From Phycisphaerales bacterium (GTDB taxonomy: Bacteria > Planctomycetota > Phycisphaerae > Phycisphaerales > UBA1924), in contig JAHDXL010000006.1 of the NCBI GenBank assembly GCA_023382935.1, positions 208,920-272,919 on the forward strand: a stretch of 64,000 bases of DNA, in the 5' to 3' direction. Below the pieces are notes generated by a model. It worked only from the letters and a program-made list of their open reading frames with translations. It had not been told where the DNA came from and made no database searches. Below are positions 17,067 to 24,872 of the stretch, in pieces; the first letter of the stretch is position 1; the number at the start of each line of letters is the position of its first letter. The position numbers and the translations under genes were made by a program.

Positions 17067-17679
17067 GCATGCGATCGGAAACGACGTTTTCGTGCACGAA
17101 TCGGCCTATGTCGATGAGCCTTGCGAAATCGGCGACGGCACGAAGATCTGGCATTTCACCCACGTGATGAAGAACTGCCGGATCGGGCGCAAGTGCAACA
17201 TTGGGCAGAACGTGGTGGTTTCGCCCGACGTGACGATCGGCGACGGGTGCAAGATCCAGAACAACGTGTCGCTGTATACCGGCGTGGTGCTCGAGGACTT
17301 CGTGTTCTGCGGGCCTTCGATGGTGTTCACAAATGTGGTCAATCCGCGCAGCGAGATCAACCGGCGCAACGAGTATCGGGCGACGCGCGTCGGTCGGGGC
17401 ACGACGTTCGGCGCCAACTGCACGGTGGTGTGCGGACACGACATCGGCAAGTACGCGTTCGTGGCGGCTGGCGCGGTGGTGACGAAGAACGTGCCGGACT
17501 ATGCGCTGATGGTGGGTGTGCCGGCGCGGCGCGTGGGGTGGGCGTGCCGGTGTGGCGATCGGCTTCCGGCGGCCGGCGCCGACGGGAAGATGTGCTGCCC
17601 GTCGTGCGGGAACGAGTATCGGGAGCAGGGAGAGAATCTCAGCCCAGTGCACGAGGTGCAGGACCGGATCAATCCGTGA
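17056..17679 (+). CDS. wbpD: Hexapeptide-repeat N-acetyltransferase, WbpD/WlbB-like
   Basis: A 207-residue left-handed beta-helix acetyltransferase (IGDGTKIWHFTHVMKNCRIG, IGRKCNIGQNVVV, IGDGCKIQNNVSLYTGV). The family, WbpD/WlbB, adds the 3-N-acetyl group to UDP-2-acetamido-3-amino-glucuronate. The C-terminus carries a small Cys4 zinc-ribbon (CRCG and CCPSCG), found in many bacterial members. The ATG at 17056 has CAGGAG and lies inside the end of the oxidoreductase gene, so the two are an operon. Confidence 0.85.
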   Translation: MPVEHAIGNDVFVHESAYVDEPCEIGDGTKIWHFTHVMKNCRIGRKCNIGQNVVVSPDVTIGDGCKIQNNVSLYTGVVLEDFVFCGPSMVFTNVVNPRSEINRRNEYRATRVGRGTTFGANCTVVCGHDIGKYAFVAAGAVVTKNVPDYALMVGVPARRVGWACRCGDRLPAAGADGKMCCPSCGNEYREQGENLSPVHEVQDRINP

Positions 17680-17687
17680 CGATCGAC

Positions 17688-17749
17688 GGGGCGGCAGAAC
17701 AGGCCGCCCCGGGTGTTTGAGGGTGTGACAGCCGCCTCGGGCGGCCTTT
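17688..17749 (+). terminator. Two tandem GC stem-loops between the acetyltransferase and aminotransferase genes
   Basis: GGGGCGGC (17688-17695) pairs with GCCGCCCC (17703-17710); a second stem, GCCGCC (17731-17736) with GGCGGC (17740-17745), is followed by CTTT. Neither has a long T-run, so this may be partial termination or RNA processing. Confidence 0.4.
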
Positions 17750-17802
17750 GAGCCGGGCGCGCGAATGTTCAATCCGCGGGGCCGGCGGAAGTGAGGATAT
17801 TC

Positions 17803-18999
17803 ATGAGTCAGAAAGTGAACGTGCCGCTGCTCGACCTCAAGGCCCAGTACGCGACGATCCGAAGCGAGATCGAGCCGGTCATGCGCAAGGTGGTCGAGGA
17901 CCAGTGGTTCATCATGGGCCCCGAGGTCTCGAACCTCGAGAAGGAAATCGCAGAGTACGTCGGTGTCAAGCACGCCATCGGGTGCGCCTCGGGTTCGGAT
18001 GCGATCCTTCTGGCGGCGATGGCGCTGGACATCAAGCCCGGCGACGAGGTCATCTGCCCCTCGTACACCTTCTTTGCCACCGGCGGCTCGCTGGCGCGCC
18101 TGGGAATCATCCCGGTCTACGCCGACATCGACCCGGTGACGTACAACATGGACCCCGAACATGTGCGCGAGGTCGCCAAGCGCTGCAAGCGGCTCAAGGC
18201 GATCATGCCGGTGCACCTGTTTGGGCAGGCCGTCGACATGGACGCCTTCCTCACGCTGGGCGATGCGCTGGGTGTGCCGGTGATCGAGGATGCGGCCCAG
18301 GCCATCGGCACCAGGGACCGCCACGGGGTCATGGTGGGCAGCCGCGGCACGATCGGGTGCTTCTCGTTCTTCCCCTCGAAGAACCTGGGCGGCTTCGGCG
18401 ATGGGGGCATCATCACCACCAACGACGACGCGCTGGCGGCCAAGATGGGCATCCTCCGCGTGCATGGCGGGCAGCCCAAGTACTACCACTCGATCATCGG
18501 GCTCAACTCACGCCTAGATGCGCTGCAGGCGGCGGTGCTGCGGGTGAAGTTGCGCCACCTCGAGGCCTGGCACAAAGGCCGGTATGACAACGCGATGTAT
18601 TATGACCAGCAGTTCGCAAGGGCCGGCGCGAAGACATCGTCGGCTCCCTGGAGCGAGGGCGGGCTTCCCCTGCGTACGCCGGCGCCGGTCAGGTTGCCCG
18701 AGCGGCACGTCTACAACCAGTACGTGGTGCGCGTCCCGGCGGAGATCCGCGACGAGACACGCGAGCACCTGCGACTGGCCGGCATCGGCACGGAGATCTA
18801 CTACCCCGTGCCGCTGCACATGCAGGAGTGCTTTGCATATCTGAAGCAGAACAAGCCCGGCACGCTGCCCGAGTCGGAAAGCGCCGCCGCCGAGACCATC
18901 GCCCTGCCGATTTACCCGGAGTTGACAACGGAGCAGAAGGATCATGTGGTGAACACGCTGGTGGCCTACGTGCGCGAGCGGTCCACGGTGTCGGCATGA
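17803..18999 (+). CDS. wbpE: DegT/DnrJ/EryC1/StrS sugar aminotransferase, WbpE/WlbC-like
   Basis: A 398-residue PLP enzyme. N-terminal VPLLDLKAQYATI, GSDAILLAAMAL, DAAQAIGT and the Schiff-base lysine region FFPSKNLGGFGDGG are all present. Family members transaminate keto-sugar nucleotides; next to WbpB- and WbpD-like genes it should give the 3-amino sugar of UDP-GlcNAc(3NH2)A. The ATG at 17803 is chosen (GTGAGGA upstream); a GTG at 17791 is the alternative. It is separated from the acetyltransferase by 123 bases holding two hairpins. Confidence 0.85.
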   Translation: MSQKVNVPLLDLKAQYATIRSEIEPVMRKVVEDQWFIMGPEVSNLEKEIAEYVGVKHAIGCASGSDAILLAAMALDIKPGDEVICPSYTFFATGGSLARLGIIPVYADIDPVTYNMDPEHVREVAKRCKRLKAIMPVHLFGQAVDMDAFLTLGDALGVPVIEDAAQAIGTRDRHGVMVGSRGTIGCFSFFPSKNLGGFGDGGIITTNDDALAAKMGILRVHGGQPKYYHSIIGLNSRLDALQAAVLRVKLRHLEAWHKGRYDNAMYYDQQFARAGAKTSSAPWSEGGLPLRTPAPVRLPERHVYNQYVVRVPAEIRDETREHLRLAGIGTEIYYPVPLHMQECFAYLKQNKPGTLPESESAAAETIALPIYPELTTEQKDHVVNTLVAYVRERSTVSA

Positions 19000-19072
19000 G
19001 AGTCAGGCGGCCGGTGTCTACCCGTTCGGTTCATGCTGTTTGCCCGGAGGGGGCGGGCGATTGAGTGGGGCG

Positions 19073-19091
19073 CAGCGCCGCGGCGGCGCTG
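19073..19091 (+). other. GC-rich stem-loop in the gap before the glycosyltransferase
   Basis: CAGCGCCG (19073-19080) and CGGCGCTG (19084-19091) form an 8-bp perfect stem with a 3-base loop. No T-run follows. Role unknown. Confidence 0.4.
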
Positions 19092-19185
19092 GTGGTGATG
19101 GCATGGGTGGATGCGTGAACCCCGGCGTCCATCGGCGCCGGACCCGGAGCGCCGGCGTTTGCGGCGCCCGAATCGGAGACGGACG

Positions 19186-20454
19186 ATGCGCGTGCTGATC
19201 ATCAGCCCCCTCTATCCGCCGCGGCTGCGGGTGGGGGCGCTGCGCACCTTCTCGTTCGCCCGCGGCTTTGCCGACGCCGGGCACGAGGTGAATGTGCTCA
19301 CCACGGCCAAGCGCGCCGACCAGGGCGGGCTGAATGCGCACGATCCTCGCGTGCGCGTGGTCGAGTTGCCCTGGCGCTCCGGGCCGATCATCGACTGGCT
19401 GCGCGGGTCATGCGAGGTCAGCCCGGAGGAGCACGTTCCCGGGCGCGGCAAGGGCCTGCTCGGCAGGCTCAAGGAACGCACCGGCGTGTTCAGTTCGGCC
19501 CGCATGCCTGACCTGACCGACGGGTGGGTCGAGCCGGCGCGATCGTGGGGGCGTGCCCATGGCCCGTTCGACGTGGTGCTCAGTTCGTCGGGCCCGTACA
19601 CGGCGCACCTGGTGGGGCTGGGATTGCGTTCGTGCGCTGGGCGGTGGATCGCCGACTTCCGCGATCTGTGGACTGACAACCACAGTTTCCCCGGGCTGTA
19701 TCCGTTTGTCGTGCGCGAGCGCCTGCTGGAGCGGCGCGTGCTGGCGGCGGCCGATCTGGTGACGACGGTTAGCCAGCCGCTGGCCGGGCAGTTGCGCCGC
19801 GCCGGGGCCCGACAGGTCGAGGTGATTTACAACGGGCACTTCGAGCGCGAGATCGAGCCGGTGCCGGGCGAGCCTGTGTTTCCAGCCGACGGAACGACGC
19901 GGATCGTATACACAGGCTCTCTTTACCCCAGGCAGCAGGACTGCGGGCTGATCTTCGCCGCGCTGGCATCGCTGGGAGAGCGTGCGGCGTGCTTCCGCGT
20001 GGTGGTGGCCGGGTCGGGTCAACCGCACTGGCAGGCCGTGGCCGGGCAGCACGGAGTGGCACACCTGCTCGAGCACCGCGGCCCGGTGATGCGCCCGATG
20101 GCGCTGGCGATGCAACGGGATGCCGATGCGCTGCTGGCTGTGGAGTTCGCCGGCACGTCCGACGGCGTGCTGAGCGGGAAGATTTTTGAATACCTCGCGT
20201 GCGACGCGCCCATCATCGTCACGGGCCCGCGCGGGTGCGTCGGCGACCTGGTGGAGCAGGCCGGTCGGGGAGTGGCGGCTGAGTCGGCTGAACGGGTGCG
20301 CGAAGCCCTGGAGGCCTTGCTTGAGTCCCGCTCGCCGGTGCGCGGGGAGCGTCGCGATGATCTGATCGCGTCGTTCACGCGCGAGGCGCAGGCGGCGCGT
20401 CTGTGTCGGCTGGCCGAATCGCTGGGCGCCCCCTCGCCGGCTCAGGCCTTGTAG
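19186..20454 (+). CDS. Glycosyltransferase, GT4-like
   Basis: A 422-residue GT-B type glycosyltransferase. The N-terminus MRVLIISPLYPPRLRVGALRT and GFADAGHEVNVLTT are typical; the C-terminal half has RIVYTGSLYPRQ, LEHRGPVMRPMAL and GKIFEYLACDAPIIVTGP, as in the donor-binding domain. It would transfer a sugar from a nucleotide donor onto a growing surface glycan. The start at ATG 19186 has GGAGACGG upstream. Its 3' end overlaps the convergent dehydrogenase gene by 13 bases. Donor and acceptor unknown. Confidence 0.85.
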   Translation: MRVLIISPLYPPRLRVGALRTFSFARGFADAGHEVNVLTTAKRADQGGLNAHDPRVRVVELPWRSGPIIDWLRGSCEVSPEEHVPGRGKGLLGRLKERTGVFSSARMPDLTDGWVEPARSWGRAHGPFDVVLSSSGPYTAHLVGLGLRSCAGRWIADFRDLWTDNHSFPGLYPFVVRERLLERRVLAAADLVTTVSQPLAGQLRRAGARQVEVIYNGHFEREIEPVPGEPVFPADGTTRIVYTGSLYPRQQDCGLIFAALASLGERAACFRVVVAGSGQPHWQAVAGQHGVAHLLEHRGPVMRPMALAMQRDADALLAVEFAGTSDGVLSGKIFEYLACDAPIIVTGPRGCVGDLVEQAGRGVAAESAERVREALEALLESRSPVRGERRDDLIASFTREAQAARLCRLAESLGAPSPAQAL

Positions 20455-21815
20455 ATGACCGCCTTGGGCTCGCGCACGTTGGCCATCGCGTTGCGCGTGT
20501 CCACGACCAGCCGCGCCTCGCGCCCGACCAGGTCGTAATCGACGCGATCGTGATCGGTGATGATGAGCACGCAATCGGCCTGTTGCAGTTCCTCGGGCGT
20601 GAGCGGCACGCTGCGCAGGTCGATCTGGTGTCGGCGCATCTCCGGGAAGGCCGGCACATGCGGGTCGTGATAGCGGATGTGCGCGCCGTGATGCACCAGT
20701 TGCTCGATGATCTCGGCCGCGGGCGACTCGCGCACGTCGTCGACGTTTGGCTTATACGCGATGCCGAGCACCAGCACGCGCGAGCCGCGCACCGGCCTGG
20801 GCACGCGGTTGAGGGCCTCGGCCACGCGCGAGACGACGTACGACGGCATCTGCGAGTTGATCTCTCCGGCCAGTTCGATGAACTTGGTCGCGTACCCGGT
20901 TTCCTTGGCCTTCCACGTCAGGTAGAAGGGGTCGATCGGGATGCAGTGACCGCCCAGCCCGGGGCCCGGGTAGAAGGCCTGGAAGCCGAAGGGCTTGGTG
21001 GCCGCTGCAGCGATGACCTTCCACACGTCGATTCCCAGGCGGTCGAAGATGACCTTGAGTTCATTGACCAGCGCGATGTTGACGGCGCGGTAGATGTTCT
21101 CGAGCAGTTTGGCCGCCTCGGCGATTTCGGCCGAATCGACGCGGTGGACGTGTTGGATGACCCGCGTGTAGAAGGCCATCGCCAAGTCGGCGCTCCGGTC
21201 GTCCACCCCGCCGACCAGTTTGGGAATCTGGCTGGTGGTGACGCCGATGCGACCGGGGTCTTCGCGCTCGGGGCTGTAGGCCAGGAAGAAGTCCACGCCG
21301 CATCGCAGCCCGGTCTTCTCCAGAATCGGCTTCATCTCGTCGCGCGTGGTGCCGGGGTAGGTGGTGCTCTCCAGCACGACCAGTTGCCCGCGGCGCAGCG
21401 AGCGGGCGGCCAGTTCGGTGCTGCGGATCACGAAACTCAGGTCCGGCTCGCGATGCCGCCCCAGCGGGGTGGGCACGCAGAGGATGATCACATCGGCCTG
21501 CCTGAGGTCGGCCTCGTCGGCGGTGGGCTTGAAGCGAGGCGAGTTGCAGATCGACCCGGTCAGTTCCGCGCCCAAGTGCTTGAGGTAACTTTCGCCCCGC
21601 TGGAGTTTCTCGACCTTTGACCGGTCCACGTCAAAGCCGATCACGGGATATCCCGCGTCGTGAATCGCCTTGACCAAGGGAAGCCCGACGTAGCCCAGCC
21701 CGACGACGCCGATGACGGCCGTGCGAGACTCCAGTTTGGCGAGGAGCATCGTGAAGGTGTCCAGGGAGGCCTTGGATTCGATCTCTGACCCAGTGACGCT
21801 GGTGGTGCGACTCAT
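20442..21815 (-). CDS. wbpA: UDP-N-acetylglucosamine 6-dehydrogenase-type nucleotide sugar dehydrogenase
   Basis: A 457-residue member of the UDP-glucose/UDP-GlcNAc/UDP-ManNAc dehydrogenase family. It has the NAD motif GVVGLGYVGLPL, VLESTTYPGTT, the FLAYSPEREDPG signature and the catalytic Cys in GGHCIPIDPFYL. The wording of these motifs fits the WbpA/WbpO (UDP-GlcNAc 6-dehydrogenase) branch better than UDP-glucose dehydrogenase, and the flanking WbpB/D/E-like genes agree. It would make UDP-GlcNAcA, the first step of the pathway. It is encoded on the opposite strand, tail to tail with the glycosyltransferase. Confidence 0.85.
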   Translation of the reverse strand: MSRTTSVTGSEIESKASLDTFTMLLAKLESRTAVIGVVGLGYVGLPLVKAIHDAGYPVIGFDVDRSKVEKLQRGESYLKHLGAELTGSICNSPRFKPTADEADLRQADVIILCVPTPLGRHREPDLSFVIRSTELAARSLRRGQLVVLESTTYPGTTRDEMKPILEKTGLRCGVDFFLAYSPEREDPGRIGVTTSQIPKLVGGVDDRSADLAMAFYTRVIQHVHRVDSAEIAEAAKLLENIYRAVNIALVNELKVIFDRLGIDVWKVIAAAATKPFGFQAFYPGPGLGGHCIPIDPFYLTWKAKETGYATKFIELAGEINSQMPSYVVSRVAEALNRVPRPVRGSRVLVLGIAYKPNVDDVRESPAAEIIEQLVHHGAHIRYHDPHVPAFPEMRRHQIDLRSVPLTPEELQQADCVLIITDHDRVDYDLVGREARLVVDTRNAMANVREPKAVIYKA

Positions 21816-21954
21816 GGACTTGGTCCCGTCCGGTTCGAGAAACAGTTGATATTCTATCGGCGTGCCGGGCGGTCACCGCGGCATGCACCGGCAAGCCGGA
21901 GCGTAGGATCGAAACCGGCCCGCGGACCAACTGGCCGGCGCGAGACCTGCCCGC

Positions 21955-23778
21955 ATGGATGATTTCTGGATCCTGGCGCGACGGATGCTGCGATACCGCG
22001 GACTGCTGGCCTGCGCGCTGGTGGCCGCGGTCGTGTCGGCCGGCGGGCTTGGGGCGGGCATCGTCGGTGTCGGCCCCATCCTCCAGATCGTGCTGCAGGA
22101 GGGCAGATCACTTCCGCAGATCGTTTCCCAACTCAATCAGCACGCCCTGGTGGACGGGCGGATCCCACAGGCCTGGATCGATGCGCTGCCCGCCGGCAAG
22201 TTTACCGCCGTACTCTGGATCGTGCTGGCCCTGGGCGTCCTGACGCTGGTTGGGGCGACGGCCAACTTCTTTCACGCCTACTTCTCCATGACGATCGTGG
22301 AGCGGACCATCGCGCGCCTGCGGCGCGAGTTGTTCGCCAAGGCCGTGCACCAGCCGCTGTGGGCGCTGGCCCGCGGTGGCTCTTCCGACGCGATCAGCCG
22401 AATAGTCAACGATCCGCAGTCACTCGGGCTTGGGTTCACGGCCCTGCTCTCCAAGGCCACGGCCCAGATGACCAAGGGCGCCGCCGCGCTGGTGGCGGCC
22501 TTTGTCATCGACTGGCGCCTCACGCTGGTCTCGCTGATCGTGGCCCCGCTCCTGTACACGGTGATCCGCAAACTGGGCAAGCGCGTGCGGCGCGCCGCCC
22601 GGGCGGCGCTGGTCAGCCAGGGCGAGTTGTACGGCGCGGCGGCCGAGGCGATCCAGGGCCTGCGCGTGGTCAAGGTGCACACCAACGAGCGCGCCGAGTG
22701 CGGACGGTTTCACCGCATCAACAAGCGGGTGCTGGCCGAGTTGCTCCGCGTGCGCTATGCGCGATCGCTGGCCAGCCCGCTGGTGGAGGTGCTGGCGATC
22801 TTCTCGCTGGGGGCGCTGTGCCTCGTGGCCATCAAGGCGATCGAGGACGGGAAACTCGACCCGGCCGACTTCCTGCTGTCCATCGGGGCGCTGGGCGTGG
22901 CTGGCGCCTCGCTCAAGCCGCTGACCGGGCTGGTCACCGACATCCAGCAGTCGGCCGGGGCGGCCGGCCGAATCCGGCAGATGCTCGGCGTTCCGCCCGA
23001 GCAGGTGGACGCCAAGTCGCGCCCGCGGCTGGCGCGGCATCAGCGCTCGATCAGGTTCGAGAACGTGCGGATGCAGTACCCGAACACCGATCGCCCGGCC
23101 ATCGACGGGGTGAGTTTGGCGATTCCGCACGGGCAGACGGTCGCCTTCGTCGGGCCCAACGGGTGCGGGAAGACCAGTCTGCTCTCGCTGGTGCCGCGGC
23201 TGTTCGAGCCGGGCGAGGGGCGCGTGCTGGTGGACGACGTGGATATCAGCACGGTGAACCTGCGCTCGCTGCGCCAGCAGATCGGCGTGGTGACGCAGGA
23301 GACGGTGCTGTTCCGCCTGAGCGTGCGCGACAACATCGCCTACGGGGCCGGCGGGGTGAGCCAAGAGCAGATCATCGACGCGGCGCGCCGGGCGCACGCG
23401 CATGCGTTCATCACCGCGCTGCCGCGGGGTTATGACACGGTGCTGGGCGACCAGGGCTCGACGCTCTCGGGCGGGCAGCGGCAGCGCCTGGCCATCGCGC
23501 GGGCGATCCTGCGCCAGCCGGCCATCCTGATCCTCGACGAGGCGACCAGCATGATCGACGCCGAGAGCGAGTCGGCCATCGCGCAGGCCATCGCAGGTTT
23601 CTCGCGCGGGCGCACCTGCCTGATCGTGGCCCATCGCCTGAGCACGGTGGTCAGTGCCGATCGCATCGTGGTGATGGACGCCGGGCGCCTCGTCGATCAG
23701 GGCACGCACGCCGAGTTGACGGCCCGCTGCCCGCTCTACCAGCAACTGGTCCAGCGCCAGACGCCGGGGCTGGCCTGA
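21955..23778 (+). CDS. ABC exporter, MsbA-like (membrane domain fused to ATPase)
   Basis: A 607-residue half-transporter. Residues 1-~340 hold about six membrane segments (for example ACALVAAVVSAGGLGAGIVG, AVLWIVLALGVLTLVGATAN); residues ~360-600 are the ATPase with Walker A GPNGCGKTS, signature LSGGQRQRLAIARAI, Walker B ILILDEATSMID and the switch His in VAHRLSTV. It works as a dimer to export a lipid-linked or other hydrophobic substrate. Its place beside sugar-nucleotide and glycosyltransferase genes suggests a lipid-linked glycan, but this is inference. Confidence 0.88.
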   Translation: MDDFWILARRMLRYRGLLACALVAAVVSAGGLGAGIVGVGPILQIVLQEGRSLPQIVSQLNQHALVDGRIPQAWIDALPAGKFTAVLWIVLALGVLTLVGATANFFHAYFSMTIVERTIARLRRELFAKAVHQPLWALARGGSSDAISRIVNDPQSLGLGFTALLSKATAQMTKGAAALVAAFVIDWRLTLVSLIVAPLLYTVIRKLGKRVRRAARAALVSQGELYGAAAEAIQGLRVVKVHTNERAECGRFHRINKRVLAELLRVRYARSLASPLVEVLAIFSLGALCLVAIKAIEDGKLDPADFLLSIGALGVAGASLKPLTGLVTDIQQSAGAAGRIRQMLGVPPEQVDAKSRPRLARHQRSIRFENVRMQYPNTDRPAIDGVSLAIPHGQTVAFVGPNGCGKTSLLSLVPRLFEPGEGRVLVDDVDISTVNLRSLRQQIGVVTQETVLFRLSVRDNIAYGAGGVSQEQIIDAARRAHAHAFITALPRGYDTVLGDQGSTLSGGQRQRLAIARAILRQPAILILDEATSMIDAESESAIAQAIAGFSRGRTCLIVAHRLSTVVSADRIVVMDAGRLVDQGTHAELTARCPLYQQLVQRQTPGLA

Positions 23779-24176
23779 GCAGGCCGGGGTCCGGGGGGCC
23801 GACCGGTCTGCGACGGCGGCGCGCCGGTGAGCGGGGGGAGCGAGCAGGGGCAAAGTGGGAGACCGGGGCCGTCAGCGGGAAGGCCCGGGCCGGGCTCGCC
23901 TCCGCGTGAGCGAACCTCTTCGGCGCTGGAGCCAAGGTCTTGGGAGCGCGAGGAATTGCTCTCGGCGCTCGAGCAAAGGTCTTCGGAGATCGAGAAAACC
24001 TCTTCGAAGATCGAGCAATTACACTCCGCACTCGAACTCCCCGCCCCGATCACACACGCACGATCGCGACTCTTCCCGTCACGATCCAGGCCAATCCCCT
24101 CATGTTCTTGCAAGTTCGCGTTGTGTGAGGATGTGTCCGCGTTCCCCCGCCCCCGGATCCCCGCCCCCGGCCCCCC
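23779..24176. other. Intergenic region with a 21-nt tandem repeat
   Basis: About 398 bases between the ABC exporter and the leftward Nudix gene (both genes end here). Besides the six-unit repeat, listed separately, the flanks are G/C-rich with C-runs near 24149-24175. No ribosome binding site or terminator with a T-run was found. Confidence 0.5.
23917..24042 (+). repeat. Six degenerate 21-nt tandem repeats encoding a heptad pattern
   Basis: Units begin at 23917, 23938, 23959, 23980, 24001 and 24022; the core resembles TCTTCGgcgctcGAGcaaAGG. In the + frame they read SSALEPR, SWEREEL, LSALEQR, SSEIEKT, SSKIEQL, HSALELP, seven residues per unit, like coiled-coil heptads. The open frame has an ATG at 23827 but runs on into antisense of the Nudix gene, so a real protein is doubtful. 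Period and units were read directly. Confidence 0.8.
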
Positions 24177-24872
24177 TCACAGCGCCTCTAGCAACGCCCG
24201 CGACGGCTCGATCAGGTCCAGCGACCCCGGCACCCGCTCAACGCCCCGCAGCCGCTCCCAGCGAACCTGGTCATACTCCCAGTTGAGCCTGCCCGCGTCC
24301 GGCTCGGCCTCCAGGTGCACGGAGAACACCACGTCCACGCTGGGTGCCGCCGGGTCGAAGCACAGCGCCACCGGCACCGCGGCCGACGCATCGGCGTGCA
24401 GCCCGAGTTCCTCGCGCATCTCGCGCGACAGTTGCCGGCGCAGGTCATCCAGCGTGAGGTGCCGCACGCCGTCGGGCGGCGCGTCGACCCCGCCCGAGGG
24501 CGCCACCTCCCACCGCCCCGGATACAGCCGCGTGTCGGGCCCGCGCCGGGCCAGCAGCACGCGCCGGGCCTCGCCCTCGCCCCTCGTGAGCAGCCCGGTC
24601 ACCCCCAGTTGCGTGGCGCCGGTGGCCACCTGCGGCTGCACGGCCAGGTGGCGGTACGGCACCACGCAGGCCCGGATGCTCGCCTGGCTCTGGTCATGAT
24701 CGAGGTACGCCAACGTGCGCCCGTTGAACAGCCGCGCGTTGCCTTCGCACAGCGCCTGCCAGCGCCGCTCGGCGGCCTGTTCCACGTCTTCCGGCAGCGG
24801 CGCCGCCTCGACGATCTGCACGCGCAGCCTTTCGCCGCAGCCCCCCAGCCGGATGACGCGGTTGGCGCTCAC
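24177..24872 (-). CDS. Nudix hydrolase family protein
   Basis: A 231-residue protein. The Nudix helix is visible as REMREELGL, preceded by LYPGRWEVAPSGGV; the spacing between the first Gly and REMREE is longer than the usual GX5EX7REUXEEXGU, so this is a divergent member. Family enzymes cleave nucleoside diphosphates linked to another group; the substrate here is unknown. The GTG at 24872 overlaps the TGA of the peptidase gene (GTGA) and follows GGAGAAGGA, so it is coupled to it. Confidence 0.8.
   Translation of the reverse strand: MSANRVIRLGGCGERLRVQIVEAAPLPEDVEQAAERRWQALCEGNARLFNGRTLAYLDHDQSQASIRACVVPYRHLAVQPQVATGATQLGVTGLLTRGEGEARRVLLARRGPDTRLYPGRWEVAPSGGVDAPPDGVRHLTLDDLRRQLSREMREELGLHADASAAVPVALCFDPAAPSVDVVFSVHLEAEPDAGRLNWEYDQVRWERLRGVERVPGSLDLIEPSRALLEAL

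Noticed and set aside
17035..18489. Open frame (484 codons) antisense to the WbpD- and WbpE-like genes
   Set aside because: Same reason: it is the shadow of two well-supported genes and has no recognisable features.
22420..23853. Long open frame (477 codons) antisense to the ABC exporter
   Set aside because: It lies wholly opposite a gene with intact Walker and LSGGQ motifs, and its translation is Arg/His/Gln-rich with no domain. Antisense frames stay open by chance in GC-rich DNA.
23917..24042. CRISPR array
   Set aside because: Units are contiguous 21-mers without spacers and are degenerate; no cas genes are nearby.
23827..24699. 290-codon frame across the 21-base repeats
   Set aside because: Its second half is antisense to the Nudix gene. 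The repeat part is noted separately, but no full protein is supported.
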